From Geodermatophilus africanus (GTDB lineage Bacteria > Actinomycetota > Actinomycetes > Mycobacteriales > Geodermatophilaceae): a stretch of 64,000 nucleotides of DNA. The notes below the pieces were generated by a model. That model ran no database searches, had not been told where the DNA came from, and saw only the letters and a program-made list of their open reading frames with translations. The stretch covers positions 124,001 through 188,000 of the forward strand of contig NZ_FNOT01000009.1 in the NCBI RefSeq assembly GCF_900107105.1, written 5' to 3'. Below are positions 35,677 to 45,674 of this stretch, in pieces (position 1 is the first letter of the stretch; the number at the start of each line of letters is the position of its first letter). The position numbers and the translations under genes are program-made.

Positions 35677-37622
35677 GCGAGCACCCCGCGTCGGCGCGGA
35701 CCGAGACCGTGCGGCTCACCGTGTCCCAGGCCGTCGTCCGTTTCCTGGCGCAGCAGTACACCGAGCGCGACGGGCAGCGCCAGCGGCTGTTCGCCGGCTG
35801 CTTCGGCATCTTCGGGCACGGCAACGTCGCCGGCCTCGGCCAGGCGCTGCTGCAGGCCGAGATCGACGAGCCCGGCGCGCTGCCGTACGTGCTGGGCCGC
35901 AACGAGCAGGCCGTCGTGCACACCGCCGTCGCCTACGCCCGGGCGAAGGACCGGCTGCAGACCTGGGCGGTCTCCACCAGCGTCGGCCCCGGCTCGACCA
36001 ACATGCTGACCGGCGCCGCGCTGGCGACCATCAACCGGCTGCCGGTGCTGCTGCTGCCCGCCGACACCTTCGCGACCCGCTCGGCCGGCCCGCTGCTCCA
36101 GGAGCTGGAGCGGCCCGAGAGCGGTGACGTGACCGTCAACGACGCCTTCCGCCCGCTGTCGCGCTACTTCGACCGGATCTGGCGGCCCGAGCAGCTGCCC
36201 GGCGCCCTGCTCGGTGCGATGCGGGTGCTCACCGACCCGGCCGAGACCGGCGCGGTCACCCTCTGCTTCCCGCAGGACGTGCAGGCCGAGGCGTTCGACT
36301 GGCCGGTGGAGCTGTTCGCCGAGCGCACCTGGCACGTGGGCCGGCCGCTGCCGGAGCCGGCCGCGCTGGCCCGCGCCGCCGAGGCGATCCGCTCGGCCCG
36401 CCGGCCGCTGGTCGTCGCCGGCGGCGGCGTCATCTACTCGCGGGCCACCGAGCAGCTGGACGCCTTCGTCTCGGCCACCGGCATCCCGGTCGGGCAGACC
36501 CAGGCCGGCAAGGGCGCCCTCCCCTACGACCACCCGCAGTCGGTCGGCGCCATAGGGTCCACCGGGACCACGGCGGCCAACGCGCTGGCCCGCGAGGCCG
36601 ACCTCGTCATCGGGATCGGCACCCGGTACCAAGACTTCACCACCGCCTCGCACACCGCCTTCAACGACCCCGGCGTGCGGTTCGTCAACGTCAACATCGG
36701 CTCGATGGACGCCGTCAAGCACGCCGGGGTGGGCGTGCAGGCCGACGCCCGCGAGACGCTGACCGCGCTGACCGACGCCCTGGCGGGCTGGTCGGTCGAC
36801 GACGCCTACCGGGCGCGCACCGCGGAGCTCGCCGCCGCGTGGGAGGCCACCGTCGAGGCCGCCTACCACCCGGAGGTGCCCAGCGCGGGCGAGGGTGGCC
36901 GGCTCACGCAGAACGAGGTCATCGGCATCGTCAACGAGGTCTCCGCCCCGCGGGACGTCGTGGTCTGCGCCGCGGGCTCCATGCCCGGCGACCTGCACAA
37001 GATGTGGCGGGTTCGCGACCGCAAGGGCTACCACGTGGAGTACGGGTACTCCTGCATGGGCTACGAGATCCCCGGCGGCATCGGCATCCGGATGGCCAGC
37101 TCCGACCGCGACGTCTTCGTGATGGTCGGCGACGGCGGCTACCTGATGATGCCGACCGAGCTGGTCACCGCCGTCCAGGAGGGCGTCAAGATCGTCGTCG
37201 TCCTGGTGCAGAACCACGGCTTCGCCTCGATCGGCGCGCTGTCGGAGTCCCTCGGGTCCCAGCGCTTCGGCACCCGCTACCGCTACCGGTCGGACTCCGG
37301 CCGGCTCGACGGCGACGTGCTGCCGGTCGACCTCGCCGCCAACGCCGCCAGCCTGGGCGTCGACGTCCTCGTCGCCCAGGACGGTCCGAGCTTCGAGGCG
37401 GCGCTGCGCAAGGCCAAGGCCAGCGACCGGACGACGGTCGTGCACGTCGAGACCGACCCGCTCGTCGACGCGCCGTCCAGCGAGTCGTGGTGGGACGTGC
37501 CGGTCAGCGAGGTCGCCACCCTGCGGAGCACCCGGGAGGCGCGCGCGGTCTACGACCGCTGGAAGGCCGCCCAGCGGCCCGCCTACCTCGCGCCGTCCGA
37601 GACCGGCACCACCCCGTCCTGA
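35673..37622 (+). CDS. iolD: 3D-(3,5/4)-trihydroxycyclohexane-1,2-dione acylhydrolase
   Basis: A 649-residue thiamine-diphosphate enzyme that hydrolyses the ring of the diketo-inositol intermediate to 5-deoxy-glucuronate. The N-terminal PYR domain has [17 protein letters not shown] and the ThDP-activating Glu in [15 protein letters not shown]. The middle domain carries [18 protein letters not shown]. The C-terminal PP domain has the GDG motif in [19 protein letters not shown] followed by [12 protein letters not shown]. The length is normal. The GTG start ([10 protein letters not shown]) overlaps the iolB stop (GTGA). Confidence 0.95.
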   Translation: MSEHPASARTETVRLTVSQAVVRFLAQQYTERDGQRQRLFAGCFGIFGHGNVAGLGQALLQAEIDEPGALPYVLGRNEQAVVHTAVAYARAKDRLQTWAVSTSVGPGSTNMLTGAALATINRLPVLLLPADTFATRSAGPLLQELERPESGDVTVNDAFRPLSRYFDRIWRPEQLPGALLGAMRVLTDPAETGAVTLCFPQDVQAEAFDWPVELFAERTWHVGRPLPEPAALARAAEAIRSARRPLVVAGGGVIYSRATEQLDAFVSATGIPVGQTQAGKGALPYDHPQSVGAIGSTGTTAANALAREADLVIGIGTRYQDFTTASHTAFNDPGVRFVNVNIGSMDAVKHAGVGVQADARETLTALTDALAGWSVDDAYRARTAELAAAWEATVEAAYHPEVPSAGEGGRLTQNEVIGIVNEVSAPRDVVVCAAGSMPGDLHKMWRVRDRKGYHVEYGYSCMGYEIPGGIGIRMASSDRDVFVMVGDGGYLMMPTELVTAVQEGVKIVVVLVQNHGFASIGALSESLGSQRFGTRYRYRSDSGRLDGDVLPVDLAANAASLGVDVLVAQDGPSFEAALRKAKASDRTTVVHVETDPLVDAPSSESWWDVPVSEVATLRSTREARAVYDRWKAAQRPAYLAPSETGTTPS

Positions 37623-37651
37623 TCCGTCCCTCCCTCCGGAAGAGAGAAGAG

Positions 37652-38644
37652 ATGACCGTGCAGAACGCCGCGGCGCCCGACCAGTCCACCCCGGAGCCGG
37701 GCCGGGCCCGGATCCGGGTCGGGTCGGCGCCCGACTCGTGGGGCGTCTGGTTCCCCGACGACCCCGAACAGGTGCCGTGGCAGCGGTTCCTCGACGAGGT
37801 GAGCGCCTGCGGCTTCGAGTGGATCGAGCTGGGCCCCTACGGCTACCTGCCCACCGACCCGGCGCAGCTGTCCGACGAGCTGGCCGCGCGGGGCCTGCAG
37901 GTGTCCGCCGGCACCGTGTTCGAGCACCTGCACCGACCCGACTCGTGGGACGCGGTGTGGGGTCAGGTGAAGGACGTCGCCGCGCTGACCCAGGCCATGG
38001 GCGGCACCCACATCGTGGTCATCCCCGACACCTTCCGCGACCAGAAGACCGGCGCGGACGTCGAGTCCCGCGAACTCACGGCCGAGCAGTGGCAGGCGAA
38101 GACCAGCGGTGTGGACCGGCTGGCTCGTGCGATCCGGGACGAGTACGGGCTCACCATCGCCTACCACCCGCACGCCGAGAGCCACGTCGGCTGGCAGCGC
38201 GACATCGAGCGGTTCCTCGCCGACACCGACCCGCAGTACGTGCCGCTGTGCCTGGACACCGGGCACGTCAGCTACTACCGCGGCGACAACCTGGAGCTGA
38301 TCGACAAGTACCCCGAGCGGATCGGCTACCTGCACCTCAAGCAGGTCGACCCGGTCCTCATCGACCGCATCCTCGCCGAGGACATCGTCTGGCCCGAGGC
38401 GGTGCGGATGGGCGCGATGGTGGAGCCGCCGACCGGGGTCCCGGCCTACCCGCCGCTGTTCGACGCGATCGAGCGGCACGGGCTGGACGTCTTCGCGATC
38501 GTCGAGCAGGACATGTACCCGTGTCCGCCGGACCAGCCGCTGCCCATCGCCCAGCGCACCCACCGGCACATCGCCAGCTGTCAGCTGCCGTCGCTGCAGA
38601 TCGGCACCCCCAAGACCGCCACCCTCGAGGAGGACCGGGCGTGA
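37652..38644 (+). CDS. iolE: Inosose dehydratase / IolE-like sugar isomerase
   Basis: A 330-residue TIM-barrel enzyme of the AP-endonuclease-2-like family, most likely 2-keto-myo-inositol (inosose) dehydratase, giving the diketo substrate of IolD. The N-terminal [15 protein letters not shown] matches IolE proteins. Metal ligands are suggested by [39 protein letters not shown] and LHLKQVDP. The ATG follows GGAAGAGAGAAG, 29 bp after iolD. The stop overlaps the dehydrogenase GTG. Confidence 0.88.
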   Translation: MTVQNAAAPDQSTPEPGRARIRVGSAPDSWGVWFPDDPEQVPWQRFLDEVSACGFEWIELGPYGYLPTDPAQLSDELAARGLQVSAGTVFEHLHRPDSWDAVWGQVKDVAALTQAMGGTHIVVIPDTFRDQKTGADVESRELTAEQWQAKTSGVDRLARAIRDEYGLTIAYHPHAESHVGWQRDIERFLADTDPQYVPLCLDTGHVSYYRGDNLELIDKYPERIGYLHLKQVDPVLIDRILAEDIVWPEAVRMGAMVEPPTGVPAYPPLFDAIERHGLDVFAIVEQDMYPCPPDQPLPIAQRTHRHIASCQLPSLQIGTPKTATLEEDRA

Positions 38645-39729
38645 CCACCGCAGAGACCCGCGCCGGGGCGCTCCCGGACCTCGCCGACGTCCCGGCCCGC
38701 GACCTGCGGGTCGCCGTGCTGGGCGTCGGGATGATGGGCGCCGACCACGTCGCCCGGCTCTACAGCCGCATCTCCGGCGCGCAGGTGGTCGCGGTCAGCG
38801 ACGCCTTCACGGAGAAGGCCGAGCAGGTAGCCGCCACCGTGCCCGGCTGCCGGGTCATCGGCGACCCGCTGGCGGCGATCGCCGACGACGACGTCGACGC
38901 CGTCCTGATCGCCACCCCCGGCCAGTTCCACGAGGAGCAGGTGCTCGCCTGCATCGAGCGGGGCAAGCCGGTGCTGTGCGAGAAGCCGCTGACCATGGAG
39001 GCCGACAGCTCGCTGGCCCTCGTGCGCGCCGAGGACGAGTACGCCGCGCGCACCGGCCGGCGATTGGTGCAGGTCGGCTTCATGCGCCGCTTCGACCCCG
39101 AGTACGCCGAGCTCAAGGCGCTGATCGACGCCGGCGTGCTCGGCGAGCCGCTGCTGGTGCACTGCGCGCACCGCAACGCCGCCGTCCCGCCGCACTTCAC
39201 CAGCGAGATGATGGTCAACGACTCGGTGGTGCACGAGGTCGACGTCGCCCGGTTCCTCCTCGACGAGGAGATCGCCGCGGTGACCGTGCTGCGGCCCAGG
39301 GCGACCCGCCGCGCCGTCGCCGGCCAGTCCGACCCGCTGCTGGTGCTGTTCGAGACGACCGGCGGCCGGATGGTCGACGTCGAGTGCTTCGTCAGCACCG
39401 GGGTCGGCTACGAGGTGCGCACCGAGGTGGTCGGCGAGGACGGCAGCGCGATGATCGGCCTCGACGCCGGCCTGGTCCGCACGTCCGGCGGGGACCCCGC
39501 CGCGACCCGGTCGACCGGCATCGCGCCGGATTTCCGGCAGCGGTTCGGCCGCGCCTACGACATCGAACTGCAGCGGTGGGTCGACGCCGCCCGCCGCGGC
39601 GAGGTCGACGGGCCCGGCGCGTGGGACGGCTACGCCGCCCAGGCGGTGTGCGCGGCCGGCGTCGAGGCGCTGCGCTCCGGTCAGCGCACCGAGGTCCGGC
39701 TCCAGCCGCGGGAGGGCACGCCGTCATGA
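38641..39729 (+). CDS. iolG: myo-Inositol 2-dehydrogenase, Gfo/Idh/MocA family
   Basis: A 362-residue NAD(P)-dependent enzyme expected to oxidise myo-inositol to 2-keto-myo-inositol. The Rossmann domain has [17 protein letters not shown]. The Gfo/Idh signature [13 protein letters not shown] supplies the conserved EKP lysine. [20 protein letters not shown] and [15 protein letters not shown] follow, with the His-Asp pair of inositol dehydrogenases (H-x-x-D-x-x-R). The GTG start overlaps iolE (GTGA), and the stop overlaps the next gene by ATGA. Confidence 0.9.
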   Translation: MTTAETRAGALPDLADVPARDLRVAVLGVGMMGADHVARLYSRISGAQVVAVSDAFTEKAEQVAATVPGCRVIGDPLAAIADDDVDAVLIATPGQFHEEQVLACIERGKPVLCEKPLTMEADSSLALVRAEDEYAARTGRRLVQVGFMRRFDPEYAELKALIDAGVLGEPLLVHCAHRNAAVPPHFTSEMMVNDSVVHEVDVARFLLDEEIAAVTVLRPRATRRAVAGQSDPLLVLFETTGGRMVDVECFVSTGVGYEVRTEVVGEDGSAMIGLDAGLVRTSGGDPAATRSTGIAPDFRQRFGRAYDIELQRWVDAARRGEVDGPGAWDGYAAQAVCAAGVEALRSGQRTEVRLQPREGTPS

Positions 39730-40682
39730 GGATCGCCCTGGACCCGCAGATGCTGCGGACCACGCCGCTGCTGGAGCTGCCCGACGTGGTGGCCGGCATG
39801 GGCTACGAGTGGATCGAGCTCTCCCCCCGCGAGGACTTCATCCCGTTCTTCAAGCACCCGCGGGTCGACACCGCCACGGTGCGCGCCTTCCGGTCGAAGC
39901 TGGCCGACGCCGGCGTGGGCGTCACCTCGCTGCTGCCGGTGATGCGCTGGTCGGGCCCGGGTGAGGTGGAGCGGCAGGCCGCCGTCCGCTACTGGAAGCG
40001 GGCCATCGAGATCTGCGTCGAGCTCGGCGTGGACACGATGAACTCGGAGTTCAACGGCCGGCCGGAGGCCCCGGAGCTCGCCGAGGCGATGTTCTGGCGG
40101 TCGATGGAGGACCTGCTCCCGGTCTTCGAGCGGGAGGGCGTCAAGCTGGCGCTGGAGCCGCACCCGGACGACTTCATCGAGCTCGGCCTCCCGGCGCTCG
40201 ACATGATCCGCGGCATCGACTCACCCTGCGTCTCCTTCCTGTACTGCCTGCCGCACACGTTCCACCAGGGCGACGACGCCCCGGGGATCATCGCGGACGC
40301 CGGCGAGCTGCTCACGCACGTGCACGTCGCCGACTCGATGGACCACCGGGCCTCCGACGGGCTGCGCTACATCACCAACCCGCCGGGCAACACCACCCGC
40401 GTCCACCAGCACATGGAGATCGGCCGCGGGGACGTCGAGTTCGACGAGGCCTTCGCCGCCCTGGCGGGGATCGGCTTCGACGGCGTCCTCACCACCTGCG
40501 TCTTCGGCTGGGACGAGCAGGCCCGCGAGTCCGGCACCCGCATGCTCGACGCGATCCGCCAGCTGGTCGGCAAGCACTTCCCCGCCGGGACGCTCCCCGA
40601 CGCCGACGCGGCCGGGCCCGATGCCGGCACCTCCCGTCCGAACTTCCCGCAGACCCCGCTCCCCGACGACACTGCTCCCTGA
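39726..40682 (+). CDS. IolH/IolI-like sugar phosphate isomerase/epimerase
   Basis: A 318-residue TIM-barrel protein of the xylose-isomerase-like group. [33 protein letters not shown] starts strand 1. [31 protein letters not shown] and [17 protein letters not shown] carry probable metal-binding Glu, Asp and His residues. In iol clusters such proteins are called IolH or IolI (inosose isomerase), which lets isomers such as scyllo- or D-chiro-inositol derivatives enter the pathway. Which of the two it is cannot be told by eye. Confidence 0.8.
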   Translation: MRIALDPQMLRTTPLLELPDVVAGMGYEWIELSPREDFIPFFKHPRVDTATVRAFRSKLADAGVGVTSLLPVMRWSGPGEVERQAAVRYWKRAIEICVELGVDTMNSEFNGRPEAPELAEAMFWRSMEDLLPVFEREGVKLALEPHPDDFIELGLPALDMIRGIDSPCVSFLYCLPHTFHQGDDAPGIIADAGELLTHVHVADSMDHRASDGLRYITNPPGNTTRVHQHMEIGRGDVEFDEAFAALAGIGFDGVLTTCVFGWDEQARESGTRMLDAIRQLVGKHFPAGTLPDADAAGPDAGTSRPNFPQTPLPDDTAP

Positions 40683-40710
40683 AGTCGGACCGACCCCTGA
40701 GAGAGGCACC

Positions 40711-42204
40711 ATGCCCACGCACATCCCGCACTGGATCGAGGGCGCCCGCCGCGAGGGCGCCAGTGGCCGCACCGGAGAGGTGACCGACTCGGCGACCGGC
40801 GAGGTCACCGGCGAGGTCGCGCTGGCCAGCCTCGAGGAGGTCGACGCCGCGGTCGCCGCCGCCTCGGCCGCCTTCCCAGGCTGGCGCGACACCTCGCTGG
40901 CCAAGCGCACCGCGGTGCTGTTCCGCTTCCGCGAGCTGCTCAACGCCCGCAAGCCCGAGCTGGCCGCGATCATCACCGCCGAGCACGGCAAGGTCCTCGA
41001 CGACGCCCTGGGCGAGGTCTCCCGCGGCCAGGAGGTCGTGGAGTACGCCTGCGGCGTGCCCTCGCTGGTCCGCGGCGGCTTCACCGAGAACGCCTCGACC
41101 AACGTCGACGTGCACTCGGTGCGCCAGCCGCTCGGACCGGTGGCGATCATCAGCCCGTTCAACTTCCCGGCGATGGTGCCGATGTGGTTCTTCCCCATCG
41201 CGATCGCCACCGGCAACACCGTCGTCCTCAAGCCCAGCGAGCAGGACCCGTCGGCGGCGCTGTGGATGGCGGAGCTGTGGAAGGAGGCCGGGCTGCCCGA
41301 CGGCGTGTTCAACGTCCTCCAGGGCGACAAGGTCGCTGTCGACCGGCTGCTCGAGCACCCCGACATCCGGTCGGTGTCCTTCGTCGGGTCCACCGCGATC
41401 GCCCAGTACGTCTACGAGACCGGCACCCGGCACGGCAAGCGGGTGCAGGCCCTGGGCGGCGCGAAGAACCACATGGTCGTGCTGCCCGACGCCGACCTGG
41501 ACCTCGCCGCGGACGCCGCGGTGAACTCCGGGTTCGGCTCGGCCGGCGAACGGTGCATGGCGATCAGCGCCGTGGTCGCCGTCGGCGGGGTGGGTGACGA
41601 CCTGGTCGCCCGCATCGCCGAGCGCACCCACACCCTGCGTACCGGTGACGGCCGCAAGGGCTGCGACATGGGCCCGCTGATCAGCAAGCGGCACCGGGAC
41701 CGGGTCGAGTCCTACGTGGAGGCCGGCGAGAAGGAGGGCGCCAAGCTCGTCATCGACGGCCGCCAGGTGCAGCCTGAGGGCGGGGAGGACGGGTTCTGGC
41801 TCGGCCCGACCCTGGTCGACCACGTCGAGCCGGCGATGAGCGTCTACACCGACGAGATCTTCGGCCCCGTGCTGTCGGTGCTGAGAGTGGACACCTACGA
41901 GCACGCCGTCGAGCTGATCAACCGCAACGAGTACGGCAACGGCACCGCGATCTTCACCAACGACGGCGGCGCCGCCCGGCGCTTCCAGCACGAGGTGCAG
42001 GTCGGGATGATCGGCATCAACGTGCCGATCCCGGTGCCGATGGCCTACTACTCCTTCGGCGGGTGGAAGAACAGCCTCTTCGGCGACACCCACGCGCACG
42101 GCGCCGAGGGCGTGCACTTCTTCACCCGGGGCAAGGTCATCACCAGCCGCTGGCTCGACCCGAGCCACGGCGGCCTGAACCTGGGCTTCCCGCAGAACGC
42201 CTGA
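40711..42204 (+). CDS. mmsA: CoA-acylating methylmalonate/malonate-semialdehyde dehydrogenase
   Basis: A 497-residue aldehyde dehydrogenase (IolA/MmsA type) that converts malonate semialdehyde plus CoA and NAD+ to acetyl-CoA and CO2, the end of the inositol pathway; it also acts in valine degradation. The NAD-binding fold has PFNFPAMVPMWFFPIAIATGN and SFVGSTAIAQYVYETG. The catalytic Cys is in NSGFGSAGERCMAISAVV, and EIFGPVLSVLRV and FGGWKNSLFGD follow. It starts 28 bp after the isomerase gene behind GAGAGGCACC. Its TGA runs into GGGAGGACCCCGGG, the 5' part of the stop-anchored repeat. Last gene of the operon. Confidence 0.94.
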   Translation: MPTHIPHWIEGARREGASGRTGEVTDSATGEVTGEVALASLEEVDAAVAAASAAFPGWRDTSLAKRTAVLFRFRELLNARKPELAAIITAEHGKVLDDALGEVSRGQEVVEYACGVPSLVRGGFTENASTNVDVHSVRQPLGPVAIISPFNFPAMVPMWFFPIAIATGNTVVLKPSEQDPSAALWMAELWKEAGLPDGVFNVLQGDKVAVDRLLEHPDIRSVSFVGSTAIAQYVYETGTRHGKRVQALGGAKNHMVVLPDADLDLAADAAVNSGFGSAGERCMAISAVVAVGGVGDDLVARIAERTHTLRTGDGRKGCDMGPLISKRHRDRVESYVEAGEKEGAKLVIDGRQVQPEGGEDGFWLGPTLVDHVEPAMSVYTDEIFGPVLSVLRVDTYEHAVELINRNEYGNGTAIFTNDGGAARRFQHEVQVGMIGINVPIPVPMAYYSFGGWKNSLFGDTHAHGAEGVHFFTRGKVITSRWLDPSHGGLNLGFPQNA

Positions 42205-42653
42205 GGGAGGACCCCGGGCGTCGGTTGGTCATCGGCGAGTGGCTGCCCCGACGGCGTGTCGGCCAGCCACCTGCCGATGATCGACCGCCGATCCGGCCGC
42301 GGTGACGCGGTTCGAGCCCGCGCGAGCACCTGGAGTCGCCGGCGCTCGGCCCACCGCCGCGGCGCCCCCTGGGACCGGCCGGCGCCGGCGAGACGCGTCT
42401 CCGCCGGCGCCGGCTGCCCTGCCCTGGGGGAGCGACTCGATTGCTGTCGCGAGCGGAAGGGTCCCCCTCGTTCCCACAACCAGGGCCACGTCCTCCCATC
42501 TGGACGCATCGCGCACCTCGGTCGCCCGTCATCCAAGGCCCGTTCCCAGCGGCTTGAACGGAATGCCGAAAGCGGCAGTGATGGCCTGACAGCCCCACGG
42601 CTCGAGCCCTGCTCGCAAGCGAGCAACCAGGCGCACCATCCGATCCTCGAGCA
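42205..42653. other. Hairpin-rich region after the iol operon
   Basis: No gene is supported. An imperfect 19-bp inverted repeat (42225-42243 / 42262-42280, about 16 of 19 pairs) lies 20 bp after mmsA and is a good terminator candidate. A near-perfect palindrome at about 42377-42414 centred on ACGCGT has a one-base bulge. TGCTCGC-AA-GCGAGCA at 42610-42625 is a third inverted repeat. GC content falls toward 42450-42650, and the codon pattern is lost. Confidence 0.6.
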
Positions 42654-43420
42654 GTGCAGGAAGCCCGAGCACTCTGGGCCAAGCTCGCGACCGGGCACCA
42701 CGACTGGCTGGCTGTCCGGCGGAACGGGAAGTACGTCCTCGGACGGCCGCGCTCGTCCACCGTCATGCAGGAGGAGCCGGCCGCCTCACCGGACCCGAGA
42801 GGGGATGTCCACCGCATCGAGTTCCTCAGCCCCCTGCAGCGCACCCCGCGATGGGAGGCCTGCCGGAGCCCCGAGGATGGTGGCGCGCTGCTGGACCTGG
42901 GCTATCACGCGGTCGACCAGGCCCGGCACCTGTCGGGCCCGGTCCGGTCGGTCTACGCCGAGCTGTACCTGGCGCCGGGTGAGGTCGGGTTCGACAAGGG
43001 GTTCTTCGTGGCTCTCCACCAGAGGGCGGGATGATCTCGCACGTCACCGGCAACTGGGCGCGGCAGGGCGACGTCGGCTCGCGGTTCCGGGTCGACGGCG
43101 CTGCTGCCACCCTGGTCGTCCCCGGCGACGACGGCCAGACCGCGCGGCTGACGGCCGGCCGGACACCCGAGGCGGAGGGAGCCGCGTGGGGCACGGTCCC
43201 CGAGAGCCGGTGGGGCAGCATCCACCGCGGCGGCGTGGCGGCCCCCGTGCCCTCGCAGCCGGGCGACTGGAGCGCCTTCTACACCGGCTTCGCCCGCGCC
43301 GTCCGGGGGACGGACCGCCCCCGGTCGACCCGTGGGACGCCGTCACCAGCCTCGAGGTGCTCGATGCCGCACGGACCAGCGCGGCGACAGGGCAGGTGGT
43401 CGAGCTCCCGACACTGCTCG
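42654..43420 (+). pseudogene. Gfo/Idh/MocA oxidoreductase pseudogene
   Basis: The C-terminal domain of a Gfo/Idh protein is spread over three frames. EDGGALLDLGYHAVDQARHL and VGFDKGFFVALH are in one frame up to a TGA at 43032-43034. GMISHVTGNWARQGDVGSRFRV, VPESRWGSIHRGG and PGDWSAFYTGFARAVRG are in the next. PPPVDPWDAVTSLEVLDAART and ATGQVVELP are in a third. The NAD-binding half is missing. It is probably a former inositol/sugar dehydrogenase under the nearby LacI. Its decay marks this flank as degenerating. Confidence 0.75.
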
Positions 43421-43635
43421 AGGATCGGACAGAGCTGGTGAGCCAGCTCCATCCGATCGACGCTGCGGCTGCACACCGGATCGTTGAAGTCAGTGATCGA
43501 TGCGGTGGCCTTCTTCGCTTTCTGCGCAGAGTGGGTCGGGTAAGGCGCCGCGTGTGGACGCCAGAGCCTCACGCGGCCGCCCTCCGGAAGCGCCCCGGCT
43601 CGCTACGGCGGGCCGCGCCGCTACTTGACTGTGAC

Positions 43636-43649
43636 TGTAAACGCTTGCA
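43636..43649. promoter_or_regulatory. LacI-type operator TGTAAACGCTTGCA
   Basis: It fits the LacI/GalR half-site pattern TGNAANCGNTNNCA and lies 28 bp before the ATG of the LacI gene, consistent with autoregulation. The surrounding GTGACTGTAAACG stretch is AT-richer than the average here. Confidence 0.6.
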
Positions 43650-43677
43650 GACTGTGTTACACCCAAGAGGAGGCGCC

Positions 43678-44685
43678 ATGTCCATCCGCAAGGTCGCGGC
43701 CCGGGCCGGTGTGTCAACTGCGACGGTGTCCCGGGTGTTCACCCAGCCCCAGGCGGTGGCTGACGAGACTCGGCGCCGCGTCATGACGGCGGCCGAGGAG
43801 CTCCACTACGCCCCCCATCCGGCAGCGAGTGCGCTCGCGCGGGGGCGGACCTGCAACCTGGGCATCGTCGTCCCGGACGTCTCGAACTCCTTCTCCGCCG
43901 TCGTCACCAAGGCGGTCGACCGGCAGGCACGCCGGGAGGGTTACGCCCTCTTCGTCGCCGGGTCCGACGAAGTCGTGCACGACGAGGAGACGTCGGCACG
44001 AGCCCTGGCGCAGCAGGTGGACGGGCTGCTGCTCGTGTCGCCGCGGATGCCGGACGATGCCCTGCTGGCACTCGCCGACATGACGCCGATCGTCATGCTC
44101 AACCGCCTCCTCGACGGCATCCCGGCCGTGCTCACGAACCTCTACGAAGCGACCGGTCACGCCGTCGAGCACCTGCACGCACTCGGACACCGCACCGTTG
44201 TCTACCTGGCCGGCCCCGACGGCTACGCCAACGACGTCCGACTGCGCGGGTTCCGTGACGCCTGCAGCCGGTTGGGCATGGAGGCGTCGGAACTCGGTCC
44301 CTTCGCGGCGCGGTTCCAGGCCGGTGTGCGCGCTGCGGACCTGGTCCTCGCAGCGTCGGTGACGGCTGTCGTCGCGTACAACGACGAGATTGCGGTGGGA
44401 GTGGTCAACCGGCTTTCCGACCGCGGGATCGGTGTGCCCGCAGACATCAGCGTCGTCGGCTTCGACGACACCGAGCTCGCCGAGATGGTGACGCCCCGGT
44501 TGACCACCGTGCGGATCCCGGCCGCCATGGCCGGGACCGCTGCCGTCGAGCTGTTGCTGGACCTCGTGCGGGGCCGCGACGCGGGCCTGGGCAGTCCGCG
44601 GGAGCTCTCGGCCGAGCTCGTCGTCCGGTCCAGTACCGGTCCGGCCCGCGTGGCCCGGGACACCGGGCAGGACCCGGCGCCGTGA
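43678..44685 (+). CDS. LacI-family transcriptional regulator
   Basis: A 335-residue repressor. The N-terminal HTH is IRKVAARAGVSTATVSRVFTQP with the hinge YAPHPAASALARGRT. The sugar-binding domain has LGIVVPDVSNSFSAVVTKAVDRQAR, the conserved AGSDEVVHDEE, and VVAYNDEIAVGVVNRLSDRGIGVPADISVVGFDD. The ATG follows AGAGGAGGCGCC. Its stop overlaps the next gene (GTGA), so LacI and DeoR regulators are coupled. The likely targets are itself and, before decay, the upstream oxidoreductase, or the MFS porter downstream. Confidence 0.9.
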   Translation: MSIRKVAARAGVSTATVSRVFTQPQAVADETRRRVMTAAEELHYAPHPAASALARGRTCNLGIVVPDVSNSFSAVVTKAVDRQARREGYALFVAGSDEVVHDEETSARALAQQVDGLLLVSPRMPDDALLALADMTPIVMLNRLLDGIPAVLTNLYEATGHAVEHLHALGHRTVVYLAGPDGYANDVRLRGFRDACSRLGMEASELGPFAARFQAGVRAADLVLAASVTAVVAYNDEIAVGVVNRLSDRGIGVPADISVVGFDDTELAEMVTPRLTTVRIPAAMAGTAAVELLLDLVRGRDAGLGSPRELSAELVVRSSTGPARVARDTGQDPAP

Positions 44686-45464
44686 CCGCTGCGAGCCTGC
44701 GCTACGAGGCTGCTACCGAGCGTCGGACCTGGATGCTCTCAACGCTGCGATCGGTGGGCTTCCTCTCCGTCACCGACCTCGCCCGCCAGCTCGGTGTCTC
44801 GCAGATGACCATCCGCCGCGACCTGCACGCCCTCGAGAACGACGGTCACGTCCGGTTGGTGCACGGCGGGGCCAGCCTCACGCCCGGCGCTCCGCTGGGT
44901 TCCGGCTCTCCCGAGGACGATGACGCTGAGGCGCGAGAGCGGGTGGCCGCGCATGCCGTCGAATTCGTGAGCGACACGGACACGATCGCCATCGATGCCG
45001 GGGCGACGGGTCACGCGGTGGCCCGCGCGCTTCCGGAGACCTTCAGCGGGTGTGTCATCAGCCACTCCCTGCCCGTGCTGCAGTGCCTCTCCACTCGCAG
45101 ACTCGAGCGGGTGGTCGCTCTGGGAGGCGAACTCCTGGCCGGCCGACACGCGTTCGTCGGCCCCACGACGGAAGCTGCGACCGCCCAGCTGCGGGTCCGG
45201 ACGTTCTTCCTCACCCCGTGCGGGATCGACGCCCGTGGCCTGTACGCCGCGTCTCCCGCTGAGGCGAGTGTCCAGCGGCAGCTCATGGACATCGCCGACG
45301 AAGTGGTTCTGGTGGTGACACGGGAGGCGTTCCGTACCTCGGCGCCCGCACGGATCGCGCCGCTCGGCCGACTGGCGAGACTGGTCACGGACCAGCGGCC
45401 ACCCTCGGAATTGTCCTGCGCCCTGCGACGGGTGGGAGTCGTCCCCCACGTCGTAGACGGGTGA
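44682..45464 (+). CDS. DeoR/GlpR-family transcriptional regulator
   Basis: A 260-residue regulator. The DeoR HTH is RRTWMLSTLRSVGFLSVTDLARQLGVSQMTIRRDLHALENDGHVRLVHGGA. The sensor domain carries TIAIDAGATGHAVARALPE, VVALGGELLAGRHAFVGP and PCGIDARGLYAASPAEASVQRQL, the usual DeoR sugar-phosphate-binding elements. DeoR proteins in inositol clusters often answer to 2-deoxy-5-keto-gluconate-6-phosphate. The GTG start is coupled to lacI. A fragment of a very similar N-terminus exists at 47850-47930 on the opposite strand. Confidence 0.88.
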   Translation: MTAASLRYEAATERRTWMLSTLRSVGFLSVTDLARQLGVSQMTIRRDLHALENDGHVRLVHGGASLTPGAPLGSGSPEDDDAEARERVAAHAVEFVSDTDTIAIDAGATGHAVARALPETFSGCVISHSLPVLQCLSTRRLERVVALGGELLAGRHAFVGPTTEAATAQLRVRTFFLTPCGIDARGLYAASPAEASVQRQLMDIADEVVLVVTREAFRTSAPARIAPLGRLARLVTDQRPPSELSCALRRVGVVPHVVDG

Positions 45465-45527
45465 GCCATCCGGGGTGCGACTCCTACTCGGCGAGGTCCC
45501 GATCCTCGTGCCGACCGCTTGCTTCGG

Positions 45528-45564
45528 TGTTCTGGACCGAACATCGGATGTGCAATGTCGAACA
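45528..45564. promoter_or_regulatory. Cluster of GAACA-type repeats before the MFS porter
   Basis: TGTTC-TGGACC-GAACA (45528-45543), the palindrome ACATC-G-GATGT (45541-45551) and a further GAACA at 45560-45564 lie about 110 bp before the porter gene. The GAACA units are 21 bp apart, two helical turns. Multiple short repeats are typical of DeoR-type operators. Assignment to the adjacent DeoR is inferred. Confidence 0.45.
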
Positions 45565-45674
45565 CAAGCGCCCGTTGTGACGCTCACCACCCGCGCTTAG
45601 CGTCCTCGACACCACCTGGGTGAGGGGCCGGCGTCACGACGTCCGCTCTGCTCGCCCTCGAGGCCCAGGGTCCA

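Noticed and set aside
42590-42640. tRNA-like GGCTCGAGCCC segment
   Set aside because: No acceptor stem, anticodon arm or CCA context could be folded; the match is a short GC palindrome.
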